The notes: generated from the sequence alone by a model not told the origin. DNA of 64,000 bases from Streptomyces cinnabarinus (GCF_027270315.1 NZ_CP114413.1:4712001-4776000), one strand, 5' to 3'; positions 7,845-17,379 are shown, numbered from the stretch's first letter. A program made the numbers and translations.

Positions 7845-8816
7845 ATGCCTGCAGTGACCGTCGAGAACCCGTTGACGCTGCCCCGTGTCGCCGCGCCCGC
7901 GGAGGCCGTGGCCCGTCCCGTACTCGCCGTCACGACCGCGCCCAGCGGTTTCGAGGGCGAGGGCTTCCCGGTGCGCCGCGCGTTCGCCGGGATCAACTAC
8001 CGCCATCTGGACCCGTTCATCATGATGGACCAGATGGGCGAGGTGGACTACGCGCCGGGCGAGCCCAAGGGCACCCCCTGGCACCCGCACCGCGGCTTCG
8101 AGACCGTCACCTACATCATCGACGGGATCTTCGACCACCAGGACAGCCAGGGTGGTGGCGGCACCATCACCAACGGCGACACCCAGTGGATGACGGCGGG
8201 CTCCGGGCTGCTGCACATCGAAGCCCCGCCGGAGTCGCTGGTGATGTCGGGCGGGCTCTTCCACGGACTCCAGCTGTGGGTGAACCTGCCGGCCAGGGAC
8301 AAGATGATGCCCCCGCGCTACCAGGACATCCGCGGCGGTCATGTGCAGCTGCTGACCACGCCCGACGGCGGCGCGCTGCTCCGCGTCATCGCCGGTGAGC
8401 TGGACGGCCACCAGGGCCCCGGCATCACCCACACCCCGATCACGATGGTGCACGCCACCCTGGCGCCGGGCGCGGAGATCACGCTGCCCTGGCGGGAGGA
8501 CTTCAACGGCCTGGCGTACGTGCTCGCGGGCAAGGGCTCGGTCGGTGCCGAGCGCCGTCCGGTCCAGCTGGGCCAGACCGCGGTCTTCGGCGCGGGCGGT
8601 TCGCTGACCGTGCGCGCGGACGAGAAGCAGGACTCCCACACCCCGGACCTTGAGGTCGTGCTGCTGGGCGGACAGCCCATCCGTGAGCCCATGGCGCACT
8701 ACGGCCCGTTCGTGATGAACACGCGCGAAGAGCTCCAGCAGGCCTTCGAGGACTTCCAGAAGGGCCGCCTCGGCACCATCCCCGCCGTGCACGGGATGAC
8801 CGAGGGCGGTCTGTAG
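7845..8816 (+). CDS. Pirin family protein
   Basis: 323 aa, double cupin (bicupin) of the pirin family. The N-terminal cupin shows the full metal site: WHPHRGFETVTY (His80, His82) and SGLLHIEAPPE (His124, Glu126). Some pirins oxidise quercetin-like flavonols, others act as redox sensors; which applies here cannot be told. Strong ribosome site AAGGAGGT before the ATG at 7845. Single gene with its own dyad-bearing promoter. Confidence 0.93.
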   Translation: MPAVTVENPLTLPRVAAPAEAVARPVLAVTTAPSGFEGEGFPVRRAFAGINYRHLDPFIMMDQMGEVDYAPGEPKGTPWHPHRGFETVTYIIDGIFDHQDSQGGGGTITNGDTQWMTAGSGLLHIEAPPESLVMSGGLFHGLQLWVNLPARDKMMPPRYQDIRGGHVQLLTTPDGGALLRVIAGELDGHQGPGITHTPITMVHATLAPGAEITLPWREDFNGLAYVLAGKGSVGAERRPVQLGQTAVFGAGGSLTVRADEKQDSHTPDLEVVLLGGQPIREPMAHYGPFVMNTREELQQAFEDFQKGRLGTIPAVHGMTEGGL

Positions 8817-8892
8817 AACGGGTACTGACACCCCGTCACCCGGGTGGGCCTGCCGGAAGGTGGGCCCGCCCGACGCGTGATCGGGTGGGAGC

Positions 8893-9948
8893 GTGCCGGA
8901 CTCCCGATCGCTGCTCCCCGAACCCGTGCGCCGGGTGGCGGCTTGGTGCGCCGTCATTCTGCTGGCCGCCGGGGTCGTGTACGTCGGCATCCGGCTGTGC
9001 GCGGCGCTGCGGACGGCCGTGGTGCCCGTGCTGCTGGCGCTGCTCGGGACCGCGCTGCTGGGGCCGCTGCACCGACGGCTGGTGCAGGCGAAGGTCAACC
9101 GGTCCGTGGCCGCCGCGCTGACCTGCGTCGCCGTGGTGGGAGTGGTCGGCGGCGCCGTGTACATCGTCGTCGCCGCGCTGATCGACAGCGGGGACCAGAT
9201 CGTCACCTCGCTCCGGACCGCGGGGAACGATCTCGCCGATCACTTCGGGGCCGCGGGCACCTCCCTGGACGACATCGCCTCCAACGCCCAGGAACTCCTC
9301 ACCAAGTTCGGCGGGACCGCCGCCTCGGGCGTGATCAGCGGGGTCAGTGTCGTCGGCGAGAGCATCGCCATGGCGGTACTGGCGCTGCTGCTGGTCTTCT
9401 TCTTCCTGCGCGACTCCGACCGGGCCGCCGGGACGCTGCGCTCGATGGCGCCGCGCGGTACCGCCGACACCCTGGAGGCGATGGCGCGGCGCGCCTTCGA
9501 GGCGGTCGAGGGGTTTATGCGGGGGACGACCTTCATCGCGTTCATCGACGCGATCCTCATCACCATCGGGCTGCTGATCCTCGATGTGCCCGGTGCCGCC
9601 GGGCTGGGCGCGCTCGTCTTCGTCGGCGCCTACATCCCCTACCTCGGCGCCTTTCTCTCCGGTGCCGTCGCCGTGCTGGTCGCGCTCGCCGACCGGGGGT
9701 TCGTGATCGCCCTGTGGGCGCTCGGGGTGGTGCTCGGGGTGCAGGTGCTGGAGGGGCATGTGCTCCAGCCGATGATCCAGAGCCGGACCGTGCAGATGCA
9801 TCCGGCGATGGTGATGGTGACGATCACCGCGGGCGCCTCGGTGGCCGGCATCCTCGGCATGCTGCTGGCCGTACCGCTCACCGCGGCCGCCTTCGGCGTC
9901 GCCGAGGAGCTGCGGACCCGCTACGGCACCTCCGCCGAGCCGTCCTGA
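8893..9948 (+). CDS. AI-2E family membrane transporter
   Basis: 351 aa, PF01594 type permease with about seven to eight membrane segments: an N-terminal pair (residues 15-55), one near 75-95, then a soluble stretch (95-155) and a C-terminal membrane block including AYIPYLGAFLSGAVAVLVAL and GVQVLEGHVLQPMIQS, the conserved family signature. Members range from AI-2 exporters to Na+/H+ antiporters, so the substrate is open. GTG start at 8893 with GGGAG very close by. Its 3' end overlaps the convergent SpoIIE phosphatase gene by 28 bp. Confidence 0.88.
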   Translation: MPDSRSLLPEPVRRVAAWCAVILLAAGVVYVGIRLCAALRTAVVPVLLALLGTALLGPLHRRLVQAKVNRSVAAALTCVAVVGVVGGAVYIVVAALIDSGDQIVTSLRTAGNDLADHFGAAGTSLDDIASNAQELLTKFGGTAASGVISGVSVVGESIAMAVLALLLVFFFLRDSDRAAGTLRSMAPRGTADTLEAMARRAFEAVEGFMRGTTFIAFIDAILITIGLLILDVPGAAGLGALVFVGAYIPYLGAFLSGAVAVLVALADRGFVIALWALGVVLGVQVLEGHVLQPMIQSRTVQMHPAMVMVTITAGASVAGILGMLLAVPLTAAAFGVAEELRTRYGTSAEPS

Positions 9949-12065
9949 GCACTCTCCGCCAGCTCGAACCAGATGCTCTTGCCCTCGCCCCGCGGATCGA
10001 CCCCCCAGGTGTCGGCGAGCAGCTCGATCAGCATCAGGCCCCGGCCGGAGGAGGCCAGCTCCCCGGGGCGCCGCTTGTGGGGGAGGTCGTCGCTGGTGTC
10101 GGTGACCTCCACGCGCATCCGGCGTCTGCCCGCCTCGCCGTGCACCTCCGCCCGCAGCAGGGCGTCCGCGTCGGTGTGCACCAGGACGTTGGTCAGCGTC
10201 TCGGAGAGCAGCAGGACCGCGGAGTCGACCTGGTCGGCGGAGATCCAGTCGTGCAGCAGCTCACGGAGCTGGTGCCGGGCCACCGCGATCCGCTCGGGCT
10301 CGTCCTGGGCCACCGTCAGCATGGCGCGGCGGACCGTCGGCCGCACGGCCGTCACCGTCTCGCCGCAGCCGCAGCCCTCCCCCTCGCGGCACAGCAGCAG
10401 GACCGCTATGTCGTCCTCGCGCCGGTCCGCCAGCGGGCCGGTGGTGTGGTGCGAGGAGGGCCCGTGCACCGCCTGGACCAGGGCGTCGGACAGGGCCTCC
10501 AGATCGCCCTGGTGGTCCTCCAGGATCGAGCGGATCCGCTTCCAGCCGGTCTCCAGGTCATGGCCGCCGGTCTCGATCAGACCGTCCGTGCACAGCAGCA
10601 TCGTCTCGCCGGGCTCCAGGGTGAGCCGGGTCGTCGGGTAGTCCGCGTCCGGGTCGATCCCGAGCGGCAGCCCGCCCGCCGTCGGCCGGGTCAGCACCGT
10701 GCCGTCCGCCATCCGGATCGCCGGGTCCGGGTGCCCGGCGCGGGCCACGTCCAGGGTCGCCGAGGCGGGGTCCACCTCGACGTACAGGCAGGTCGCGAAG
10801 CGCAGGTCGAGCAGTTCCGGATCGTCGTCGTCCGTCATGCCGTGCAGAAAGCGGGAGGCCCGGGAGAGCACGGCGTCCGGGCGGTGGCCCTCGGAGGCGT
10901 AGGCGCGCAGGGCGATCCGGAGCTGCCCCATCAGGCCCGCCGCCCGCACGTCATGGCCCTGGACGTCCCCGATGACCAGGGCGAACCGCCCGCCCGGCAG
11001 CGGGATCATGTCGTACCAGTCGCCGCCGACCTGGAGGCCGCCGCCGGTGGGCACATAGCGGGCGGCGACGCTCATGCCCGGTATCTCCTGCGGGCCCAGC
11101 GTCGGCAGCATGGAGCGCTGGAGCCCGTCGGTGAGCTCGCGCTGGGTCTCCGCGGCGCCGGCCCGGGACAGCGCCTGCGCCAGCATCCGGGCCACCGTCG
11201 TCAGCACCGAGCGCTCGTCGGGCGTGAACGCCACCGGATAGGTGAAGGCCGCCATCCAGGCGCCCATCGTCCGCCCGGCCACCGTCAGCGGCAGGAACGC
11301 CCAGGAGCGGCGCCCGAAGTGCGCCGCGAGCGGCCAGGTCACCGGGTAGCGGGAGCGGTACTGCTCGGGCGTGGAGAGATAGACGGCCCGTCCGGTGCGC
11401 ACCACCTCGGCGGCCGGATAGTCGGTCTGCAGGGACAGGTGGGTGAACGGGTCCTCGTCCCCGGCGTCCTGACCGTGGTGGCCGATGATCGTCAGCCGGT
11501 CGGCCTCCACGCCGAACACCGCGAGCCCGTCCGGTGAGAAGCCCGGCATCGACAGCCCGGCCGCGACCCGCAGCACCTCCGCCGTGGACCGGGCCTCGGC
11601 GAGCGCCCGGCCCGCGTCCAGCAGGAAGGCTTCCCGGGAGCGCCGCCAGTCCCCGGTGACCGCACCCCGTCCGGCCGGGGTGCCCGGCGTGGGCTCGGTG
11701 ACCTCCTGGAGGGTGCCGATCACCTCGTAGGCCCGTTTCTGCGGGTCGAAGGCGGGCTTGAAGCGGCTGCGGGTGATCCGGACGACCTGGCCCCGCTCGT
11801 CCATGATCCGCACCCGCACCTCGCCCAGCGTGCCCTCGGCGACGGCGAGCTGGATCACTCCGGCGATCTCGTTCCAGTCGACCGGGTGCAGCCGGGCGCG
11901 CACCTGGGACTCCCGGAGCGTGGCCCGTTCCTCGGGCAGCCCGAGCAGCCGGGCCGCCTCGGCATCGACCGTGACCAGCCCGGTGGCGGTGGACCAGTGC
12001 CATTGGCCCGTCGCCAGGGCGGCGAGAACCTCCTGCACGGCGGGCAGGGGCTCACCAGTGCGCAT
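9921..12065 (-). CDS. PAS-GAF-SpoIIE phosphatase with C-terminal HATPase domain
   Basis: 714 aa signalling protein. PAS-like region about 15-130, GAF about 150-300, SpoIIE/PP2C phosphatase about 330-545 (VGGDWYDMIPLPGGRF, VIGDVQGHDVRAAG, LLCTDGLIETGG, EDDIAVLLLCREG) and an anti-sigma-like HATPase at about 575-700 (LLLSETLTNVLVHTD, SSGRGLMLIELLADTWG). Such proteins combine a partner-switching phosphatase, which acts on anti-anti-sigma factors, with an RsbW/SpoIIAB-like kinase domain. Signal and sigma factor are unknown. No sigma, anti-sigma or STAS gene is adjacent. Ends inside the convergent AI-2E gene. Confidence 0.93.
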   Translation of the reverse strand: MRTGEPLPAVQEVLAALATGQWHWSTATGLVTVDAEAARLLGLPEERATLRESQVRARLHPVDWNEIAGVIQLAVAEGTLGEVRVRIMDERGQVVRITRSRFKPAFDPQKRAYEVIGTLQEVTEPTPGTPAGRGAVTGDWRRSREAFLLDAGRALAEARSTAEVLRVAAGLSMPGFSPDGLAVFGVEADRLTIIGHHGQDAGDEDPFTHLSLQTDYPAAEVVRTGRAVYLSTPEQYRSRYPVTWPLAAHFGRRSWAFLPLTVAGRTMGAWMAAFTYPVAFTPDERSVLTTVARMLAQALSRAGAAETQRELTDGLQRSMLPTLGPQEIPGMSVAARYVPTGGGLQVGGDWYDMIPLPGGRFALVIGDVQGHDVRAAGLMGQLRIALRAYASEGHRPDAVLSRASRFLHGMTDDDDPELLDLRFATCLYVEVDPASATLDVARAGHPDPAIRMADGTVLTRPTAGGLPLGIDPDADYPTTRLTLEPGETMLLCTDGLIETGGHDLETGWKRIRSILEDHQGDLEALSDALVQAVHGPSSHHTTGPLADRREDDIAVLLLCREGEGCGCGETVTAVRPTVRRAMLTVAQDEPERIAVARHQLRELLHDWISADQVDSAVLLLSETLTNVLVHTDADALLRAEVHGEAGRRRMRVEVTDTSDDLPHKRRPGELASSGRGLMLIELLADTWGVDPRGEGKSIWFELAESAQDGSAEVP

Positions 12066-12215
12066 TGCCCCACTCTAAGAAGAGGTCAACCGAGCCTGCC
12101 ACCGAAGGGGCCGCCGTTAATGGTGGGGAGCCGATCATTGGGTGGCCGGTACCCTTGGGAGGTCCGGGCACTGGGCCCCGGAGATTCCCGATCCGCGAAG
12201 GCTGGATGAACGACG

Positions 12216-13979
12216 ATGCATCGGTACAGGTCCCACACCTGCGGCGAGCTCCGCGCCTCTGACGTCGAGAGCGACGTCCGGCTGAGTGGCTGGCTGCACA
12301 ATCGGCGCGACCTGGGTGGCATCCTCTTCATCGATCTGCGCGATCACTACGGCATCACGCAGCTCGTCGCCCGCCCCGGCACGCCCGCCTACGAGGCCCT
12401 GGACAAGCTCTCCAAGGAGTCCACGGTCCGGGTGGACGGCAAGGTTGTTTCACGTGGAACCGAGAACGTGAACCCCGAGCTGCCCACTGGCGAGATCGAG
12501 GTCGAGGTCGGCGAGGTCGAGCTGCTCGGCGCCGCCGCCCCGCTGCCGTTCACGATCAACGCCGAGGACGGGGTCAACGAGGAGCGGCGCCTTGAGTACC
12601 GCTTCCTGGACCTGCGCCGCGAGCGCATGCACAAGAACATCATGCTGCGTACGGCGGTCATCTCGGCGATCCGTCACAAGATGACGGCGCTGGGCTTCAA
12701 CGAGATGGCGACGCCGATCCTGTCCGCCACCTCCCCCGAGGGCGCCCGCGACTTCGTCGTGCCCTCCCGCCTGAACCCGGGCAAGTTCTACGCCCTCCCG
12801 CAGGCGCCGCAGCAGTTCAAGCAGCTGCTGATGATCTCCGGCTTCGACCGGTACTTCCAGATCGCGCCCTGCTTCCGCGACGAGGACGCCCGCGCCGACC
12901 GTTCGCCGGGCGAGTTCTACCAGCTCGACGTGGAGATGAGCTTCGTCGAGCAGGAGGACGTCTTCCAGCCGATCGAGAAGCTCATGACGGAGCTGTTCGA
13001 GGAGTTCGGCAACGGCCGCCACGTCACCTCCCCCTTCCCGCGGATCCCGTTCCGCGAGGCGATGCTGAAGTACGGCTCCGACAAGCCGGACCTGCGGGCC
13101 CAGCTGGAGCTCGTCGACATCACCGATGTCTTCGAGGGCTCGGAGTTCAAGGCGTTCGCGGGCAAGCACGTGCGCGCCCTCGCGGTGCCGGACGTCTCCG
13201 CGCAGCCCCGGAAGTTCTTCGACCAGCTCGGTGACTTCGCGGTCTCGCAGGGCGCGAAGGGCCTCGCCTGGGTGCGGGTGGCCGAGGACGGCTCGCTGTC
13301 CGGCCCGATCGCGAAGTTCCTCACCGAGGAGAACGTCGCCGAGCTGACCAAGCGCCTCTCCCTGGCCGCCGGTCACGCCGTGTTCTTCGGCGCGGGCGAG
13401 TTCGACGAGGTCTCCAAGATCATGGGCGCGGTCCGGGTCGAGGCTGCCAAGCGCGCCGGGCACTTCGAGGACGGCGTCTTCCGGTTCTGCTGGATCGTCG
13501 ACTTCCCGATGTACGAGAAGGACGAGGACACCGGGAAGATCGACTTCTCGCACAACCCGTTCTCGATGCCGCAGGGCGGCCTTGAGGCCCTGGAGAACCA
13601 GGACCCGCTGGACATCCTGGGCTGGCAGTACGACATCGTCTGCAACGGCGTCGAGCTGTCCTCCGGCGCGATCCGGAACCACGAGCCGGAGATCATGCTC
13701 AAGGCGTTCGAGATCGCCGGCTACGACCGGGACACCGTCGAGGAGCAGTTCGCGGGCATGCTCCGCGCGTTCCGCTTCGGCGCCCCGCCGCACGGCGGCA
13801 TCGCCCCCGGCGTGGACCGTATCGTCATGCTGCTGGCGGACGAGCCGAACATCCGCGAGACCATCGCCTTCCCGCTCAACGGCAACGCCCAGGACCTGAT
13901 GATGGGCGCGCCGACGGAGCTGGACGAGACCCGGCTGAGGGAGCTGCACCTGTCGGTGCGCAAGCCGCAGCCGAAGTAG
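12216..13979 (+). CDS. aspS: Aspartate-tRNA ligase
   Basis: 587 aa, full-length bacterial AspRS; charges tRNA-Asp in the cytosol. N-terminal OB-fold anticodon-binding domain (about 1-105, with LSGWLHNRRDLGG), class II catalytic core with motif 2 (FRDEDARADRSPGEFYQLDVEMSF region, about residues 215-240), the bacterial GAD insertion (about 290-410) and motif 3 (GIAPGVDRIVMLL, about 528-540). The MHRYRSHTCGELR start is normal for actinobacteria. Followed by a clear terminator at 13994-14028. Confidence 0.98.
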   Translation: MHRYRSHTCGELRASDVESDVRLSGWLHNRRDLGGILFIDLRDHYGITQLVARPGTPAYEALDKLSKESTVRVDGKVVSRGTENVNPELPTGEIEVEVGEVELLGAAAPLPFTINAEDGVNEERRLEYRFLDLRRERMHKNIMLRTAVISAIRHKMTALGFNEMATPILSATSPEGARDFVVPSRLNPGKFYALPQAPQQFKQLLMISGFDRYFQIAPCFRDEDARADRSPGEFYQLDVEMSFVEQEDVFQPIEKLMTELFEEFGNGRHVTSPFPRIPFREAMLKYGSDKPDLRAQLELVDITDVFEGSEFKAFAGKHVRALAVPDVSAQPRKFFDQLGDFAVSQGAKGLAWVRVAEDGSLSGPIAKFLTEENVAELTKRLSLAAGHAVFFGAGEFDEVSKIMGAVRVEAAKRAGHFEDGVFRFCWIVDFPMYEKDEDTGKIDFSHNPFSMPQGGLEALENQDPLDILGWQYDIVCNGVELSSGAIRNHEPEIMLKAFEIAGYDRDTVEEQFAGMLRAFRFGAPPHGGIAPGVDRIVMLLADEPNIRETIAFPLNGNAQDLMMGAPTELDETRLRELHLSVRKPQPK

Positions 13980-13993
13980 TGGTCGGTTGAGCG

Positions 13994-14028
13994 AAGGGCC
14001 CGGACCCGGGGATGGGTTCCGGGCCCTT
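13994..14028 (+). terminator. Rho-independent terminator of aspS
   Basis: AAGGGCCCGG (13994-14003) pairs with CCGGGCCCTT (14019-14028), with extra CCC/GGG pairing inside, followed by TGTCGTTT. It begins 14 nt after the aspS stop. Confidence 0.85.
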
Positions 14029-14098
14029 TGTCGTTTCCAAAGGTAACCACAGGCCACGCCCATGCTCCTTACAGCCGCCCTACCTAGCGTCCTGGGGC

Positions 14099-15028
14099 AT
14101 GACGGGAAACCACACGGCCGAAGGGCCGAAGCACAAAAGGGACTTGACGCGGCGTAAGGTCGTCGTCGGCGGAGCCGGGGCGGTCGCCGCGGTGGGCGTG
14201 GGCGGTGCCTTCGCGGCAGGCGCCTTCGCGGACGAGACCAGCGGTACGGCCGCTGCCTCGGCCTCGGAGTCGGCGACCGAGGGCTGCTACAAGCTCACCT
14301 CGGAGACCACCGAGGGGCCGTACTACATCGACGCCGACAAGATCCGCCGGGACATCACCGAGGACAAGGAGGGCATCCCGCTCGTCCTGAACCTCAAGGT
14401 GATCGACAACGAGACCTGCAAGCCCATCGCGAACGCCGCCGTGGACATCTGGCACTGCGACGCGCTCGGCATCTACTCGGGCTACGAGAGCCTGTCGACC
14501 GGCGGCGGTGGCGGCACGCCCCCGACGGACGCGCCGACCGACATGCCCTCCGGCACACCGACCGGCGAGCCGCCGTCCGGGGCTCCCTCCGGCGGCACCG
14601 GCGGCGGGATGCACGAGGAGCCTACCGACGACGAGCGCTATCTGCGCGGCACCTGGAAGACCGACAAGCAGGGCCGGGTCACCTTCCGGACGATCCTCCC
14701 GGGCTGGTACCGGGGCCGTACCGTCCACATCCACACCAAGGTGCATGTGGACGGAGAGTGGACGGACGCCGGCTACGAGGGCGGCCACACCTGCCACACC
14801 GGCCAGTTCTTCTTCGACGAGGAGTCCGTCCTCGCCTCCGCCGAGGTCGAGCCGTACTCCACCTCGACGACCGAGCGCACGACGCTCGAACAGGACACGA
14901 TCTACGACCAGTCCGGCACCGCGGGCGGCCTGCTCAAGCTGAAGTACAACAAGAAGAACATCGCCAAGGGCGTCGTCGGCTCCCTCACGATGGGCGTCGA
15001 CCCGGACGCGACGAACACCGGTACCTGA
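14099..15028 (+). CDS. Tat-exported intradiol-dioxygenase-like protein
   Basis: 309 aa from the ATG at 14099. The N-terminus carries a twin-arginine signal (LTRRKVVVGGAGAVAAVGV) with a likely cut near AFA/DE. The iron site of intradiol dioxygenases is intact: WHCDALGIYSGY (Tyr126) and TILPGWYRGRTVHIHTKV (Tyr204, His210, His212). Between them sits a low-complexity insertion rich in Gly, Pro, Thr and Ser (about 135-172). Export of a folded, cofactor-loaded protein suits the Tat route. In-frame start codons further upstream fall in the aspS terminator region and were not used. Substrate unknown; paralogous in fold to the lipoprotein at 4223-5023. Confidence 0.88.
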   Translation: MTGNHTAEGPKHKRDLTRRKVVVGGAGAVAAVGVGGAFAAGAFADETSGTAAASASESATEGCYKLTSETTEGPYYIDADKIRRDITEDKEGIPLVLNLKVIDNETCKPIANAAVDIWHCDALGIYSGYESLSTGGGGGTPPTDAPTDMPSGTPTGEPPSGAPSGGTGGGMHEEPTDDERYLRGTWKTDKQGRVTFRTILPGWYRGRTVHIHTKVHVDGEWTDAGYEGGHTCHTGQFFFDEESVLASAEVEPYSTSTTERTTLEQDTIYDQSGTAGGLLKLKYNKKNIAKGVVGSLTMGVDPDATNTGT

Positions 15029-15072
15029 CCCGGGGTCCGTCTGTCCGTCGGACGCGTGCCGGTCGCTGAGGC

Positions 15073-15438
15073 CTACCGGGCTACGTACTGCGTGAGGATC
15101 GCCTGGACCTCGTAGATGTCCACGCCCTTGGTGAAGGTCTTGGTGATCGGCAGCTGGGTGCCGGAGACCCAGATCTTCAGCTCGGCGTCGAGGTCGAAGG
15201 TGCCGGCCGTCTCCACGGCGAAGTGGGTGATGCTGCGGTAGGGGATGGAGTGGTACTCCGTCTTCTTACCGGTGATGCCCTGCTTGTCGACCAGGATCAG
15301 CCGGCGGTCGGTGAACAGGATGGTGTCGCGGATCAGCAGGTAGGCAGTGTGCACCGTCTCGCCCTGGCCGAGCAGCTTGGCGTAGTCCTGCGCCGCCTGC
15401 GCCGGGTCGATCGGGTGCGCGTTGCCGAAAAGAGCCAT
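15073..15438 (-). CDS. Bacterial PH-domain protein
   Basis: 121 aa, essentially one bacterial Pleckstrin-homology-like domain: TAYLLIRDTILFTDRRLILVD, YHSIPYRSITHFAVE and a final helix VYEVQ-like (DIYEVQAILTQYVAR). Cytosolic, no signal peptide; function of the family is not known. The start ATG at 15436-15438 follows a G-run that lies in the 3' arm of a long inverted repeat (15443-15519), so translation may be controlled by RNA folding. Lies 92 nt downstream of metG on the same strand and could be co-transcribed with it. Confidence 0.85.
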   Translation of the reverse strand: MALFGNAHPIDPAQAAQDYAKLLGQGETVHTAYLLIRDTILFTDRRLILVDKQGITGKKTEYHSIPYRSITHFAVETAGTFDLDAELKIWVSGTQLPITKTFTKGVDIYEVQAILTQYVAR

Positions 15439-15442
15439 GAGA

Positions 15443-15519
15443 GGACCCCCCACTCGAACGTCATGCGGCCTGACCGACCGCATGATCATGGCCAGATATA
15501 CCTGGTGAGTGAGGGGTCC
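15443..15519 (-). promoter_or_regulatory. Nested inverted repeat that can mask the PH-domain gene ribosome site
   Basis: Outer arms 15443-15455 and 15507-15519 pair over 13 bp with one G-U (in the mRNA sense GGACCCCTCACTC with GAGTGGGGGGTCC). The second arm contains the G-run used as Shine-Dalgarno, ending 4 nt before the ATG. An inner perfect 7-bp pair, CATGCGG (15462-15468) with CCGCATG (15478-15484), nests inside. It also lies 11-88 nt after the metG stop, so a metG terminator role is an alternative; there is no T tract. Confidence 0.55.
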
Positions 15520-15530
15520 GAGAAGGGGTG

Positions 15531-17255
15531 TTACTCGGCGGTTACGCCGCCGAAGCGCTCCTTGTACGTTTCCAGGTCGTCGTCGGTGAGCTTGGCGAAC
15601 AGCACCGGCGGAACCGTGAAGGGGGTGCCGACCGGGACGGCGGTCAGGGACTTCGCCTCGTCCGCCGAGACCCAGGTGGCGGTGTCGTCGGCGAGCGCGA
15701 ACGCCTGCCGCATGGCCGCCGCGGACGCCGGGATGAAGGGTTCCGAGACCACCGCGTACAGGTGGATCAGGTTCATCGCGGTGCGCAGCGTGAGCGCGGC
15801 GCCGTCCTTGTCGGTCTTGATCTCCAGCCAGGGGGCCTTCTCCTCCAGGTAGGAGTTGCCCGCGGACCACAGCGCGCGCAGGGCGGCCGCGGCCTTGCGG
15901 AACTGGAGGGCCTCCATGTGCTCCTCGTACTCGGCGAGCAGCCGGGCGATCTCCTCGCCGAGCCGCGCCTCCGCCGTGCCGGGCTCGCCGCCCGCCGGGA
16001 CCTCCTCGCCGAAGCGCTTCTTGGAGAAGGACAGGACGCGGTTGACGAAGTTGCCGAGGGTGTCGGCGAGGTCCTTGTTGACCGTCGCCGTGAAGTGCTC
16101 CCAGGTGAAGGAGGAGTCGTCCGACTCGGGGGCGTTGGCGATCAGGAAGTAGCGCCAGTAGTCGGCCGGGAGGATCTCCAGCGCCTGGTCGGTGAAGACA
16201 CCGCGCTTCTGGGAGGTGGAGAACTTGCCGCCGTAGTACGTCAGCCAGTTGAAGGCCTTGACGTAGTCGACCTTCTTCCACGGCTCGCGCACGCCGAGCT
16301 GGGTGGCCGGGAACATCACCGTGTGGAACGGGACGTTGTCCTTGGCCATGAACTCGGTGTAGCGGACGGTGTCGTCGGCCTCGTACCACCAGGACTTCCA
16401 GTCGCGGGTCTCCCCGGCGGGCGCCGCGTCCGACCACTCCTTCGTCGCGCCGATGTACTCGATCGGGGCGTCGAACCAGACGTAGAAGACCTTGCCCTCG
16501 GCCGCCAGCTCCGGCCAGGTGTCGGCCGGGACGGGGACGCCCCAGTCGAGGTCGCGGGTGATCGCGCGGTCGTGCAGGCCCTCGGTGAGCCACTTGTGGG
16601 CGATCGAGGAGGCCAGGTGCGGCCACTGGCCGTCGTGCCGGGCGACCCATTCGCGGACCTCGTTCTCCAGCTTGGACTGGAGGAGGAAGAGGTGCTTGGT
16701 CTCGCGCACCTCCAGGTCGGTGGAGCCGGAGATCGCCGAGCGCGGGTTGATCAGGTCGGTCGGGTCCAGGACGCGGGTGCAGTTCTCGCACTGGTCGCCG
16801 CGGGCCTTGTCGTAGCCGCAGTGGGGGCAGGTGCCCTCGACGTAGCGGTCCGGGAGGAAGCGGCCGTCGGTGGGGCTGTACACCTGGCGGATCGCCCGCT
16901 CCTCGATGAAGCCGTTCTCGTGGAGGCGGCGGGCGAAGTGCTGGGTGATCTCGACGTTCTGCGGGCTGGAGCTGCGGCCGAAGTAGTCGAAGGCCAGCGC
17001 GAAGCCGTCGTAGACCGCCTTCTGCGCGTCGTGTGCCTGCGCGCAGAACTCGTCCACCGGGAGGCCCCGCTCCTTCGCGGCCAGTTCGGCGGGGGTGCCG
17101 TGCTCGTCCGTGGCGCAGATGTACAGGACGTCATGGCCGCGCTGGCGGAGGTACCGGGAGTACACGTCCGCCGGGAGCATGGACCCCACCATGTTGCCCA
17201 GGTGCTTGATCCCGTTGATGTACGGAAGGGCGCTGGTGATGAGGTGTCGAGCCAT
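15531..17255 (-). CDS. metG: Methionine-tRNA ligase
   Basis: 574 aa cytosolic MetRS. The class I signature appears as PYINGIKHLGN (residues 11-21) and the KMSKS loop as KFSTSQKRG (344-352), the usual variant in this group. A four-Cys zinc knuckle is seen at Cys143, Cys146, Cys156 and Cys159. The C-terminal part is the helical anticodon-binding domain. There is no tRNA-binding domain fused at the end. The PH-domain gene lies downstream on the same strand. Confidence 0.97.
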   Translation of the reverse strand: MARHLITSALPYINGIKHLGNMVGSMLPADVYSRYLRQRGHDVLYICATDEHGTPAELAAKERGLPVDEFCAQAHDAQKAVYDGFALAFDYFGRSSSPQNVEITQHFARRLHENGFIEERAIRQVYSPTDGRFLPDRYVEGTCPHCGYDKARGDQCENCTRVLDPTDLINPRSAISGSTDLEVRETKHLFLLQSKLENEVREWVARHDGQWPHLASSIAHKWLTEGLHDRAITRDLDWGVPVPADTWPELAAEGKVFYVWFDAPIEYIGATKEWSDAAPAGETRDWKSWWYEADDTVRYTEFMAKDNVPFHTVMFPATQLGVREPWKKVDYVKAFNWLTYYGGKFSTSQKRGVFTDQALEILPADYWRYFLIANAPESDDSSFTWEHFTATVNKDLADTLGNFVNRVLSFSKKRFGEEVPAGGEPGTAEARLGEEIARLLAEYEEHMEALQFRKAAAALRALWSAGNSYLEEKAPWLEIKTDKDGAALTLRTAMNLIHLYAVVSEPFIPASAAAMRQAFALADDTATWVSADEAKSLTAVPVGTPFTVPPVLFAKLTDDDLETYKERFGGVTAE

Positions 17256-17314
17256 GGCTTGGCTGCTCCCGGGTCGGTCGGTTTACGAACCTTGAAATCG
17301 TAGCCGACATGGGT

Positions 17315-17358
17315 GGGCCGCCCGCTTCCCGTTTTAAGGGGTGGGAAGGGGGCGGCCC
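17315..17358 (-). terminator. Hairpin after the VWA protein gene
   Basis: GGGCCGCCC (17315-17323) pairs with GGGCGGCCC (17350-17358), with inner CTTCCC/GGGAAG pairing. It starts 21 nt after the stop of the VWA gene and precedes metG on the same strand. Confidence 0.7.
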
Positions 17359-17379
17359 GTTCGTCTTTCCGGCGGTTTC

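Noticed and set aside
12450..14063. 537-codon minus-strand frame opposite aspS
   Set aside because: Antisense shadow of a universally conserved gene.
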